From positions 9,508,501 through 9,572,500 of the forward strand of contig BRKX01000006.1 of NCBI GenBank assembly GCA_026008535.1: a stretch of DNA of 64,000 bases. Reading direction: 5' to 3'. The DNA is from Perilla frutescens (taxonomy: Eukaryota; Streptophyta; Magnoliopsida; Lamiales; Lamiaceae). How positions within the stretch are numbered: the stretch's first letter is position 1; each line of letters opens with the position of its first letter. The notes under the pieces were generated by a model. It saw only the letters and a program-made list of their open reading frames with translations, was not told the DNA's origin and ran no database searches. The translations under genes were made by a program, and so were the position numbers. Shown piece after piece: positions 34,833-45,500 of this stretch.

Positions 34833-36414
34833 TGACACGCTGTCGTTTCGCGCTCAAAAATATATTTATAAACTCCTGTGCCCATAGCGAGCGTAGTTAG
34901 CCAATGAGTACGGGTCGATCCCACAGAGAGCTGTTGCGATTCTATCTTCAAGTAACCAATCACAAAGGGGGTTTTAGTGTTGTCACTAAACTGAATGTAA
35001 ATCTGCAAAATAAACTAAAGAAAATATCAAATAACAAAAGGTTCTGGCATTTGAATTAGAATTTGGTTAAACATAAAACAACTCGAACATGGGCACACCG
35101 ATTTTCATATTTGATAGGTCATCTAGTTATGGTGACCGGATTCCTCTCATATGTCTCCTCATCCATCCTTTTATTTTAGGATTAAAAGTGATTCCTCTTC
35201 GATTAAACCCCTAACCAGTTACCCACCTCCCGATTCCTCTAAGAGATGTAAGCAAACAAGCAGCAGTGTGCCCTAGACGGACCCAGATCTGTTGTGTTAA
35301 ACTGATTCCTCTTGTGCCCACAACACCCCATTAATTCTCTTATTACTATATGAACCGACACACAGTCACGATTCGCCAATTTAATTGATATTGGTGTGCC
35401 CTCTTTACCTAACGAGTGATCAGCCACATTGGGCACTTCAGACACACACTCACGTGGAACAAGGCACAAGAATTAACGGAAACAAATCATGCATTACTAT
35501 GCCCATTTTGGCCTCACGAGTCCAGATTTTTGCTTAATCCAATTTCATCATTCAAATGCCAGAATTAAAGATCTAGCCGAGAAGGCCAGACATAATTAAA
35601 ACTGCAGAATTTAAAGACATAAAAATAAAGAGAACGTACTGAATTAATTAAGCAAAAACTCAACTCCAATGTTGAGAAATACGAACATAACCTAAGTCCC
35701 GAAGGTTTAAGACCTTTCGGATTGTTTGGCTACCTAAGCAGCGTAATAAAATGCAGAAAATGTAAAGTGTTTCAGAGTGTCCAAAAGCTTGTTTTTCCAG
35801 AAATTAAACTTGTTTAAATAGTTACATTTCCGAGTAGAGTTTCCCCCACAGGCGGGGGTCTTCTGCTGAAAATCCGGAACGGCGTGCCCTCGCTGACTTG
35901 ACTGGATAAGCTTCAGCTTCAACAAATCCCTATTTTTTAGGGATTGCTCTTATCTCCTTAGATTGAGCTTATCTCCTCGTCTGAGCTTATCCTTTTGTTG
36001 CAGCACTTTCCAGAAGTCCAGCTTAGTTCCAACTCTCCCACGGATAATGTAGCTATCTTCCCACCAGCTGTTCTTCAACTAAGTCCCGAATTTCACTAGA
36101 ATGCCCATTTTGGCTTGTGGTCGAGTCTGTGCGAGTACTATGGGCACGGCATCATCTGTCAGCTCCATCCGTATCTGATATGCCCACTTCACCGACCGAA
36201 TGTGGGATAGATACTGAGGACGTCCCCTGTGCCTCTGATGAACATATGTGCGAGATAATCGTGAATATTTGGGCATAAAATGTCCCTTCCGCCAGACTCG
36301 ACTCTTAGAATGCCCTTTGACCGCAACCTGGTTCTTTTCGACTCAAAACACACTAAAAAGGACATTTATAAGGGATAAAATGCCCATAAAAACACGAAAT
36401 AAATGGACTTATCA
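34833..36414 (-). repeat. 5' LTR of the Athila element (1582 bp)
   Basis: Complete. It includes the segment 34879-35559 that is missing in the 3' LTR, containing GAGCGTAGTTAGCCAATGAG. Confidence 0.9.
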
Positions 36415-36949
36415 TATGGCTAGTTAGCAGACTCCACTTTTTGTAGATGATTTTAATTTCTTTCAATGTATCTTCTCTCTCTAACCCAAAATATGTGTAA
36501 GATATGTGAAACTTGTATAGATATAGAATGGTTGTGCATTTGTTGATTTGAGATTTGAAGAACGACAGGTGAAGACTAGACGGCAAGCGACATGGGAGAA
36601 AGAGAGAGAGAGAGTTTCTTAAACTAATATGCAACGGCGACAAGTAGGGTTTTGGTGGGTATTGTTTTGGGGAAATAAGATCTGAGTTCACAGACGAGGT
36701 GACAAACGGAAGACGACGGGTAGAGATGGTGACTTCACAGACAAGGCGCCGGCGGTTAGAGATTTGATACATTTGTTTAAGAATTGAAGAACGACAGGTG
36801 TAGACTAGGCCGTAGGGGAGAGACCTCAGAGAGGAGGTGGCAGCAAGAGTAGGGTTTTGGTGGGTGTTGTTTTAGGGAGAAGAAGATCGATCCATTTCAT
36901 TTTAATTTTCAAGTAAAAAATGATGTCGTTTTAAATGAAAACATGGAGA
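36415..36949. other. CACTA interior right of the Athila insertion, with a diverged 229-bp repeat
   Basis: GAAGAACGACAGGTG occurs at 36557 and 36786. Each copy is followed by GACTAG and later GTAGGGTTTTGGTGGGT. On the minus strand the region is pyrimidine-rich like a 5' untranslated region, and a 139-codon frame crosses into the Athila LTR, which makes it chimeric. No gene is called. Confidence 0.5.
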
Positions 36950-37158
36950 TAGACAAGGGTTAAGAAGTAGTCATTGTCTTTTAAAATAAAGACAATGGTT
37001 TCTTTGCCCGTTGCAAGATTAAAAATAATAAAAAATTAAAAAAATGTGGTGATAGACAACGGCCGAGTGTATATCCGTTGTCTATCTCTTTATAGACAAC
37101 AGTTTTCAAAAAACCTGTTGCCTATATATTGTTGTCTATTGGCTATTTTCTTGTAGCG
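36950..37158. repeat. CACTA right subterminal repeats and terminus
   Basis: About nine copies of the TAGACAACGG family or its complement lie within 200 bp of the right end. The terminal bases read TTCTTGTAGCG where the complement of the left end would be TTCTTGTAGTG. Confidence 0.85.
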
Positions 37159-37161
37159 CTA

Positions 37162-38030
37162 GAGCCCCTACACATAGCAGCCATCCCGTGGCCATTCATG
37201 AAATGAGGGATGGACATCGTAGGACCACTACCAAAATGCGAAAATAAAAAATGCTACATTTTGGTACTAACGGACTACTTCACCAAGTGGGTCGAAGCTG
37301 AAGCTGAAGCCTTCGCACGGGTCAGAGATATAGAGGTACAAATTTTTTTATGGAAACATATTTTATGCAGGTTCGGAGTTCCTAGAGAGATCATAACAGA
37401 CAACAAATCCCAATTCATAAGTGCAAAATTCCAAGACTTCTGCAAGGAATGGAACATCAAGCTCTCTTTCTCCACCCCGAGATACCCCACAGCAAACGGC
37501 CAAGCAGAGGCCACAAACAAGATAATGTTGAAGACCTTAAAGAAGAGGTTATCCGAACATAAAAATTAATGGATCCAGCAACTCTTAGGAGTTCTATGGT
37601 CTTACAGAACGACCTCAAGAATAAGCACGAGAGAAACTCCATTTTCCCTAACATATAGATCAGAAGCTGTGTCACCAGCAGAAGCAGAGATCAGTACAGC
37701 TCGAACTGAATGGTCCAATCAATTGAATAACAAAGAGCTCGAGGCCAATCTCGACTCTATCAACGAACTCTAAGATCGGACGACAATGAAAATAGCATCA
37801 TATCAACAGATGATAAGTCGACATTTTGATAAAAGCACAAGGCTTTGAACATTTGAAATTGGAGATCGGGTACTCAGGAAAGTGGGGCCGAAAAATTGGC
37901 ACCAAACTGGGAAGGCCCATGCCAGATCGAAAATGTCGTCGGAAATGGAGCTTATAAACTTCGAACTAAGGAAGGTCGACCCATAACCAACAATTGGAAC
38001 GCGTTGCATTTAAAACATTATCATTTCTAG
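37162..38030 (+). pseudogene. Tat integrase remnant, resuming after the CACTA insertion
   Basis: Coding resumes just after the CTA duplication at 37159-37161. MDIVGPLPK opens the catalytic core near 37210, followed by LTDYFTKWVEA, then IITDNKSQF, then NGQAEATNK. These supply the D, D and E positions of the retroviral-type integrase core. A stop follows at 37567, and further homologous sequence reaches about 38030 with more stops (WSYRTT and FEIGDRVLRKV blocks). The joint between 8634 and 37162 lies in the linker between the RNase H and integrase core domains, which confirms that the two halves are one gene. Confidence 0.88.
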
Positions 38031-38070
38031 AACTCTCAACGTCATTTTTTCTTTCTGATTATTCATTTTT

Positions 38071-38400
38071 AAGATTTGTTTACTGACTTGAGCGTCGTAG
38101 TAATTAACAGAACCCCAAGTATAGGGGTCCCGACCCTCAAAAGACAACGGAGTTTCGACCCCGAAATCGGCCTCACAAATGAAGAGTAATGTATATGTTC
38201 TTTGTTTATCTTTCAAATTTTTATTAATTAAGATTTGTTTACTGACTTGAGCGTCGGAGTAACTAACAGAACCCTAAGCACAGGGGTCCCGACCCTCAAG
38301 CAAACAATGAAGTTCCGATCTCAAAATTCATCAGCTCGAACAAAAGAGGATCCCAATCCCCTCGGGATCAACAGGGTACTAACCACGAAAAAACTCCAAC
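38071..38400 (+). repeat. Two-copy tandem repeat, about 159 bp, downstream of Tat integrase
   Basis: Copy 1 starts AAGATTTGTTTACTGACTTG at 38071 and copy 2 at 38230. Both contain TTGAGCGTCG, GAGT or TAGT, AACAGAACCC and AGGGGTCCCGACCCTCAA. The ACTTGAGCGTCG core is also found in both Tat LTRs. There is no coding potential. The region from 38401 to 38565 is further non-coding Tat sequence. Confidence 0.8.
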
Positions 38401-38565
38401 CTGACTTCGCAGGTATAATTGATTTCCGAAGTTAGGTCGAAAGAGTCCTAACTTAAAATACCAGAGTGAGTTTCGAAGCTCAACTATGACCCTAAAATGT
38501 ATTCTCGAAAATTATTCTTACTTATCTTGTCTAGTCCCTATCCTACGCGTACGTGCCAAGGTTTG

Positions 38566-39708
38566 TGATATGAGCACGATAAGTATCAATAAATCAAATC
38601 CAAGGATGCCATTGAAAGGTTCGAAGATTGTCGTGTTGTTCAAGATTAAAGATTGGAGATCAAGGTTTGAAGAACAAAACATGAAGAGCACAAGTACTTG
38701 AAAAGAAGAGGTCGACGTATGCATGGAGCTCGTTCACATCGCATGTGCATGAAGAAATTCGAACATGATGAGCAGCCCATGGAGTTAATTAATTCAGCTC
38801 ATGTTCAAATTATTAGAGCCCAAGATGAAGGCCCAAATCCATTGGGTTTAATTTATCCATAATTTAGATTTTATTATTTTATTTTTGGTATTTTTTATTT
38901 ATTTCCATCTATTTTTAATAGGGAATTTCTAGAAGGTCTTTCTAGTTAGGTAATTAGAGTTTTAATCATGGAAACTTCTTTCCTTGTTAGAATTCTAGTT
39001 TAGGTAGTTTTCTAGTCTAGTTTTAATTATTTTTAGCCTTATTTTCATCCACCCCCTTCACCTATAAAAAGGGATCAGTTGTGAACATTAATTTTCAGAC
39101 GTTGATTAATATTTTGAAGTTTATTTTCAATCATCTCACGATCCTATGGTTGATCACTCATTTATCCAGTTCTTGTGACCTAATAAATCATAAGTCCTAT
39201 CTCAAGCTTTTTTCTAGTCCATCGAGTCTAGGGGAAGTGCTACCAAATCCGGAGTATGTGAGATATCGCGCTTCGTCTTCACCGCAAGACGGGGTTCGAG
39301 TAAGTATTCTTCTCTTACCTTTCAATTCCATCTCCATCGATCATCAACCTTCATCTACACATACCATACATATCACCTTCATCCATCGATCACAATCCAG
39401 CCATAAATCATCTCCATAATTCATCCATAACCATACATGCTCAATTCGCCCTAAATAACACATATCAACAATCTGCCCTATTTCACCTATTTGTGTGTAT
39501 TTTGAATTTGTCTTTTATTTAGTTGTTGGTCATATTCTAGTGTCTCAGGTGTCTAGCGCATAATCGAGTCATATTTATTGTTGCTTAGTCATTTATTTTT
39601 TTCTAGTATTAGTCGGGTTGAATCCTTCTTTAGTTGACGTGTGTTTCGATTCTATAAGTCTTCCGTACGTTTTCTCTCGGTGTTGATCATCATACCAGGA
39701 TCATATCA
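38566..39708 (+). repeat. 5' LTR of the small LTR element
   Basis: TGATATGA at the start and TCATATCA at the end are perfect terminal inverted repeats. A TATAAAAAGG-type TATA box lies at about 39062-39071. Confidence 0.9.
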
Positions 39709-39730
39709 TTTGATTCCCCCTGCTGAAAAG

Positions 39731-39743
39731 TGGTATCAAAGCC
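39731..39743 (+). other. Primer binding site of the small LTR element
   Basis: TGGTATCAAAGCC, a one-base variant of the initiator-methionine tRNA primer site TGGTATCAGAGC. It lies 22 bp after the LTR, which is unusually far. Confidence 0.65.
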
Positions 39744-41153
39744 ACGTCGGCATATTGTTGTTCGTGGTTCAATATCAGGTATCGTGTGTTATTTTTATTT
39801 CTCGTGTTGGTTCATTTCTTTTGGAGTATAATCTGAACTCACAGTAAAAAAAAGCTCAAAAGTAATCGGCTAGTACAAAAAAAAGCACTGAATCCAAAAA
39901 AAAAGTTCTTTGAGTTTAGATCGTGTACTACCTCCCTAAGTGTGTTATAGTTGTTAGTTGGGTCGAGTTATAGCTGAATTGCAGTAAAAAAAAATATGTT
40001 CTGAAAAAAAAATTCGAAAAACAAATCAGTTTGATTTTCATTTTTTTTACTTCTTTCCTACATAGACTAGACTCATTCCATCATTGTTAGATATCTTAGG
40101 ATATTTAGATTGTGTCCACACTAGGTGAAACACATCCAAATTCCTCATTCCTTATCTAGCTTTGTTCTTTCCTTATCTAGTTTTCTTCCATCCTTATCCA
40201 TCTCAAACCTTCCATATACTCTCCATACCCATAATTTTCATTCCTTACTCATAAAGGGTTCAAAAAATCTGCCCTACACCACATTCTACACCATACACCA
40301 CCTGTACACCATCCGGACCCTATACCCGTAGACCCACACGGTGCCTAGACATGTACACCTATACCATACACCAAAAATAGCCGGTTTACCTACACCATAC
40401 CAGCTACCTACTTTATCATTTATTATGAATCCATAAGATGCACCCGAGTCATCCAGTCAGTTCCTTGCATGGGACAGGAAGCATCATTTTGATGCAATGA
40501 TTAAAAGCATGGATAAAAGTAGACAGTCATTAACGGACAACCTGGTCAGTCGTCTAGCTAAGATAACAGAGTAGCTTAAGTGTCACCTCCACGACCTAGA
40601 CCTTAACGCCAAATAGCCCACTCGACCACGAGTTATCAGTTTCCTTGGAGCCAACCTGAGTAATTTTCGAAGTTTCTACGTATTTATGTACCACCTATAC
40701 GGCCTGCATCACCAGTTTAGTCGGCCATTATTCCGTTAAGTCTAGCATGTCACGAACAATACCTTATCTATCCAGTCCGTGAAGAAGTGTTAAAATAGCC
40801 TCCGATTGACGCCAAATCCAAGGAAGAACCAGCTGAAGTCGGGGAAGAAGAAATGGAGGTCAATGATACAGTTGAGGAAGTTGAAGTAATTAAAAGTTGG
40901 ATGAAATACAGCCGTATTTTGAAGAAAATGAGATTGGCATCAATAGGGTAATGATTGATAAAGAACTCGAGCAAACAATCCCGGAAGAGCTGCCGAATTC
41001 TAACATCATTTTTCAACCATGTTCTTGTGCTATTTCTATTTTACAGGTTGTTGAAGTTATTCCATTGAAAGTTGAGTTTGTGCAAAGAAAGATTGATGAT
41101 CCATTCGTGTTCGTCTTTGATCCCGGAGATTCGAATTCGAGGACAAATTCTTT

Positions 41154-41168
41154 TCAAGAGGAGGGGAA
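41154..41168 (+). other. Polypurine tract of the small LTR element
   Basis: AAGAGGAGGGGAA lies directly before the 3' LTR, the normal site for plus-strand priming. Confidence 0.75.
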
Positions 41169-42311
41169 TGATATGAGCATGATAAGCATTAACAAATCAA
41201 ATCCAAGGATGTCATTGAAAGGTTCGAAGATTGTCGTGTTGTTCAATATTAAATATTGGAGATCAAGGTTTGAAGAACAAAACATGAAGAGCACAAATAC
41301 TTGAAGAGAAGAGGTCGAAATGTGCATGGAGCTCGTTCACGTCGCATGTGCATAAAGAAATTCGAACATGATGAGCAGCCCATGGAGTTAATTAATTCAG
41401 CCCATATTTGAATTATTAGAGCCCAAGATGAAGGCCTAAATCCATTTGGTTTAATATATCCATAGTTTAGATTTTATTATTTTATTTTTGGTATTTTTTA
41501 TTTATTTTCGTCTATTTTTAATAGGGAATTTCTAGAAGGTCTTTTTAGTTAGGTAATTAGAGTTTTAATCATGGAAACTTCTTTCCTTATTAGAATTCTA
41601 GTTTAGGTAGTTTTCTAGTCTAGTTTTAATTATTTTTAGCCTTATTTTCATCCACCCCCTTCACCTATAAAAAGGGATCAGTTGTAAACATTAATTTTCA
41701 GACGTTGATTAATATTTTGAAGTTTATTTTTAATCGTCTCACGATCCTATGGTTGATCACTCATTTATCCAGTTCTTGTGACCTAATAAATCATAAGTCC
41801 TATCTCAAGCTTTTTTCTAGTCCATCGAGTCTAGGGGAAGTGCTACCAAATCCGGAGTATGCGAGATATCGCGCTTCGTCTTCACCGCAAGACGGGGTTC
41901 GAGTAAGTATTCTTCTCGTACCTTTCAATTTCATCTCCATCGATCATCATCCTTCATCTACACATACCATACATATCACCTTCATCCATCGATCACAATC
42001 CAGCCATAAATCATCTCCATAATTCATCCATAACCATACATGCTCAATTCGCCCTAAATAACACATATCAACAATCTGCCCTATTTCACCTATTTGTGTG
42101 TATGTTGGATTTGTGTTTTATTTAGTTGTTGGTCATATTCTAGTGTCTTAGGTGTCTAGCACATAATCGAGTCATATTTATCATTGTTTAGTCATTTATT
42201 TTGTTCTAGTATTAGTCGGGTTGAATCCTGCTTTAGTTGACATGTGTTTCGATTTTATAAGTCTTCCGTGCATTTTATCTCGGTGTTGATCATCATACCG
42301 GGATCATATCA
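41169..42311 (+). repeat. 3' LTR of the small LTR element
   Basis: The same length as the 5' LTR (1143 bp) and very similar by eye, with scattered single-base differences and no evident gaps. Confidence 0.9.
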
Positions 42312-42529
42312 GTTTGCAGGTTATATCATTCCAAAGGCACCAAGTTAAGGCGAAACATTTAAATGGGCACACATGAGAGCAAAAAAGATCAAAACTGCAG
42401 AATTAAGATTGGCAAAATGCCAAGTTGTCCAATTGTCTTCATGAAAGGCAATTCAAAAAAATATTTACAGACCACATTGTTTAAAGTAAAAAATGAAATT
42501 GTTTGGTAAAATGTTAACAGAAAAACTAG

Positions 42530-45500
42530 GCCAAAGCCTTATCCTCTCCATCAGCATCCTCGATAGCTTTGCTCTCTTCGCGAACCTCCATCCCCCTTCA
42601 TATCCACGACGTCAGCCTCATCGAGATCTAGGATCTTCTCCTTGATGACCTCTATGACGGCCGCCCCGCCTTTCTGGTAGAGAGCCTCCTTGAAGGGAAC
42701 GAAGTCTGCAGACTCCAGTATAGCATTCAAATCGAGAGCGGCCTCCAAGTCCTTGATCCTGGCCTGCGTAGCAGCTAACGAGGCTTGAAGCCCACCCTTC
42801 TCGGCCTCGGCCCTGACCTGAGCCTCGAGGCTCTTGTCCAACAAAGTCTTGGCCCCCGCAGCTTTAACTTTGGCCGCGTCCCTCTCCACCAAGATGGTCG
42901 ACTCCATATCAACCATGTCTCTCCTCTCCTCGGCCACGTTCTTCAACTCCTTAGCCAGCTCGGAGACCTTCATCTGCAGCACCTCCTCATGGCTTGCGAG
43001 GCACTGGCGGAGGTAGAATTAACTTAACAGTACCTAAAATAAACAACGGGAAGGGGTCAAAACCTCAAATTCAGAGCTTTGAACGAAGATAAAAAAAGAG
43101 GATATATTACCTTGGCCATTTGGTCAAAGGAGAGAAAGGCCTACTGCTCAAGGCTATCTTTCTCATATACCTCAAGGGCACCGAGGACAGCAACGGACTT
43201 CTGGACGTCCACAGTGAAGGGCTTGAGGGAGACGGTTCGAGAATTGGAAGAGGCGAGAGCTTTCTTAGACGTCTGGGGGGCTTTCAGGTCAACTACTGCT
43301 GAAAAAGGAAGCATTGCAGTAAGGGTGAGAACGGAAACATCATCATTCGACTTCTTCGGCAGGGGCGTACGAAGAGGGCTTACATCTCTATCATTCACAG
43401 ACCTCTTCACTCCCGAGGAAGAGGAGGCCCAATCTTGGTAGCAGCAAGAGCTTTGACTTTAGCATCAGAGGGATTTATTTTTAGCTTCCCCATGTCGTAA
43501 AGGGTTCGGTTGGCTCGAACTGTCTCGAACTCTCGAAGCTCTGCGAAAAGAAGGAAGGCCTCTTCGATATGGGTAGTCTTGACTCCCGAAGGCTCACCTC
43601 GAGGGGGAAAACCTGCATAGAATAAAGAAATTGTAAAGCTCAGAACTGATAAAGTAAGCAAAGAACTCGACTCAAAGACCCACGGGCCTCACGAAATTCA
43701 GCATGAGAGATCGCGCCCTCAAAAGTCTGTGCCAGGATGACGAGGAACTTGGAATTCCATTCACCCAAAGAGGACGGCAAGGTCGATATCAAAGGGAGCC
43801 GCTCCCCACCGACTTAGTAAAATAATAAAAACCCACTTATCCGGCATTAGCTAGCAGCCTATACACCTCATGCCACTCGTTAATAGTAGGTTCTGAGAAG
43901 CCAAGCTCTGACCATAAATAATACATCCTGAGCATGTAAAACCATCCGACCGACTTGATCTGAGCGGGAGCTATGCCATAGAAGCGTGCTATCTTGGCAA
44001 AGAAGTGATGAAGAAGCAATCTGACCCCCTTATCGGCAACCAGAGTATAAAAGACAGTAAGCCCTGATGGCAGTCGGTGCGCTCTGTCGGAGGGCCCAGG
44101 AGATTAAATCTCGTCCCCGGCTTCTGAGATCGACGGCGAGGAGAGCTTCTTCAACAGCTCATCTGTAACGCCCCAGTCCCACTAGGACCAAAACGTCACC
44201 AAAAGACATACGTACATGCTTACGTGATAAATAAGTTTAAGAATTTAAAGCAAATTCATAAAAAACTTGAAAATGGGCAGCACCCCAACTTAAAAATGTT
44301 CAAACCACACACTTAGGTGTTTTCAAAGTCAACTTTCAACAAGCTTTTCAAAATCACTAACTCACACATATAACCAAATTATGACCTGTCAATAAACAAT
44401 ATACGTAGCCAATCAGACCACACGTTCGAAAACTTCACAGCCATCCTTATATACATTCAAATTATTTATATATACAATCAAAAAATTGACCACTGAGGTC
44501 AGGAACTTTCAAACTTAAAAGTTTTGCAGAGTCTCAACGGAAGCATTTAATATTTAACAAACAAACATAAGTCCAGAGATGGTTTTAAGCAAAAACCACA
44601 TAAGGGTTAACCATCAAAACCCAAACCAGCAACACGTCATCAACCAGCTCGATCACCAGGACCTGAAAACATTTGGAAATATTTGGGTTGAGTGCCAGAA
44701 AGCACTCAGTGGCCATTAACATTCGTCCAAGATAAACTTTCATGCTTTAAAACTATTATATTGCATAAATCATGGAAAATAACCATGAACATTCTTTATA
44801 ACAAGGTTTACTCTTCTTCATTGGATGAGAGACCCAATGTGATCACATGAATACTTTACGGTTACTTATCTAGACAGTAAGTCACAAAGTAAATCGTCTA
44901 TGCTTATAATTCGGAATTCCTCTGTGCATGAAGTCTCAAAACATCCAATCGTTGCGTAAACAATGCTATTAAAATATTTAACATGCTTTTCATGGACGAA
45001 TTTAAAACATAGTTGTGAGTTATAGAAAAACCCACCTGGATGATCTCAATAAGCAGTGAAATTTATGCGTGAGATGCTACTATGCTTTCGGCTCTTTTCG
45101 ACCTATAAAATTGAAATTCTAACTTAGAATTCTCAAATAGGTCAATAAAGGTAATAACTTAGATCCTAAATAACTTAAGTAGGAATATCCTATGCCTTGG
45201 GATCGTTTGGAATAGAAATGGAGTCAAACGAGCGAATAATGCGCATTTGACAGATCGAGTCAATTAAATTAAGAATTTATCGGACTTTCTAGACAAATTA
45301 AAGAGATATGAATAGTGAATTAAATTCAATGACTAAGAAGTTTGGTTTAGCATTTAGAAGGGAATCATAATGTTTAGAATTTCTTTTGGGACAATATAAA
45401 ATTTGGAAATTATAGAACTTAATTGGATTTTATAAAAAAAAAAAATCTTGACTTAATTCCCCAAGAATTCATGTATTATTTATAAATTTTTTGATTTGAG

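Larger units (their letters stand above)
24853..36414 (-). mobile_element. Athila-type Ty3/gypsy retrotransposon on the minus strand
   Basis: The LTR edges on the minus strand are TGATAAGTCC and GTGTCA or GCGTCA. The 5' LTR is at 34833-36414 and the 3' LTR at 24853-25753. TACGG (24848-24852) and TATGG (36415-36419) match 4 of 5 as the target duplication. The order on the minus strand is primer site, gag, protease, reverse transcriptase, RNase H, integrase, a large third ORF, and a 1.3-kb untranslated region. The primer site and the third ORF place it in the Athila lineage. Gag-pol has at least two frame changes and several stops. The third ORF is open. Confidence 0.92.
8638..37158. mobile_element. 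CACTA transposon split by two LTR retrotransposons
   Basis: The left terminus is CACTACAAGAAAAATGGC at 8638. The right terminus is GGCTATTTTCTTGTAGCG ending at 37158, its complement except for one base in the last two. CTA at 8635-8637 and 37159-37161 is the 3-bp duplication typical of the group. Dense subterminal copies of TAGACAACGG lie inside both ends. Removing the chromovirus and the Athila element leaves about 4.2 kb. No TNPD-type transposase was recognised, so the element is probably non-autonomous. It landed between the RNase H and integrase coding parts of the Tat element. Confidence 0.9.
38566..42311 (+). mobile_element. Small non-autonomous LTR retrotransposon with 1143-bp LTRs
   Basis: LTRs lie at 38566-39708 and 41169-42311, exactly 1143 bp each, starting TGATATGAGCA and ending ATCATATCA. 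The flanks are GTTTG at 38561-38565 and 42312-42316, a perfect duplication. A primer site and a polypurine tract are present. The internal part is only about 1.46 kb. It holds a gag-like scrap near 40437-40570 and a pol-tail-like scrap near 40897-41165 that ends DPGDSNSRTNSFQEE, resembling the C-terminus of Ty3 polyproteins. Reverse transcriptase and integrase are absent, so movement would need enzymes from another element. It is inserted in the non-coding part of the Tat element. Confidence 0.88.

Noticed and set aside
36353..36772. 139-codon minus-strand frame
   Set aside because: It crosses the joint between the CACTA element and the Athila LTR at 36414, so it is chimeric and has no recognisable domain.
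39081..42022. Two similar frames of 112 and 105 codons (39081-39419 and 41705-42022)
   Set aside because: They are the same stretch in the two LTRs of the small LTR element, with no domain.
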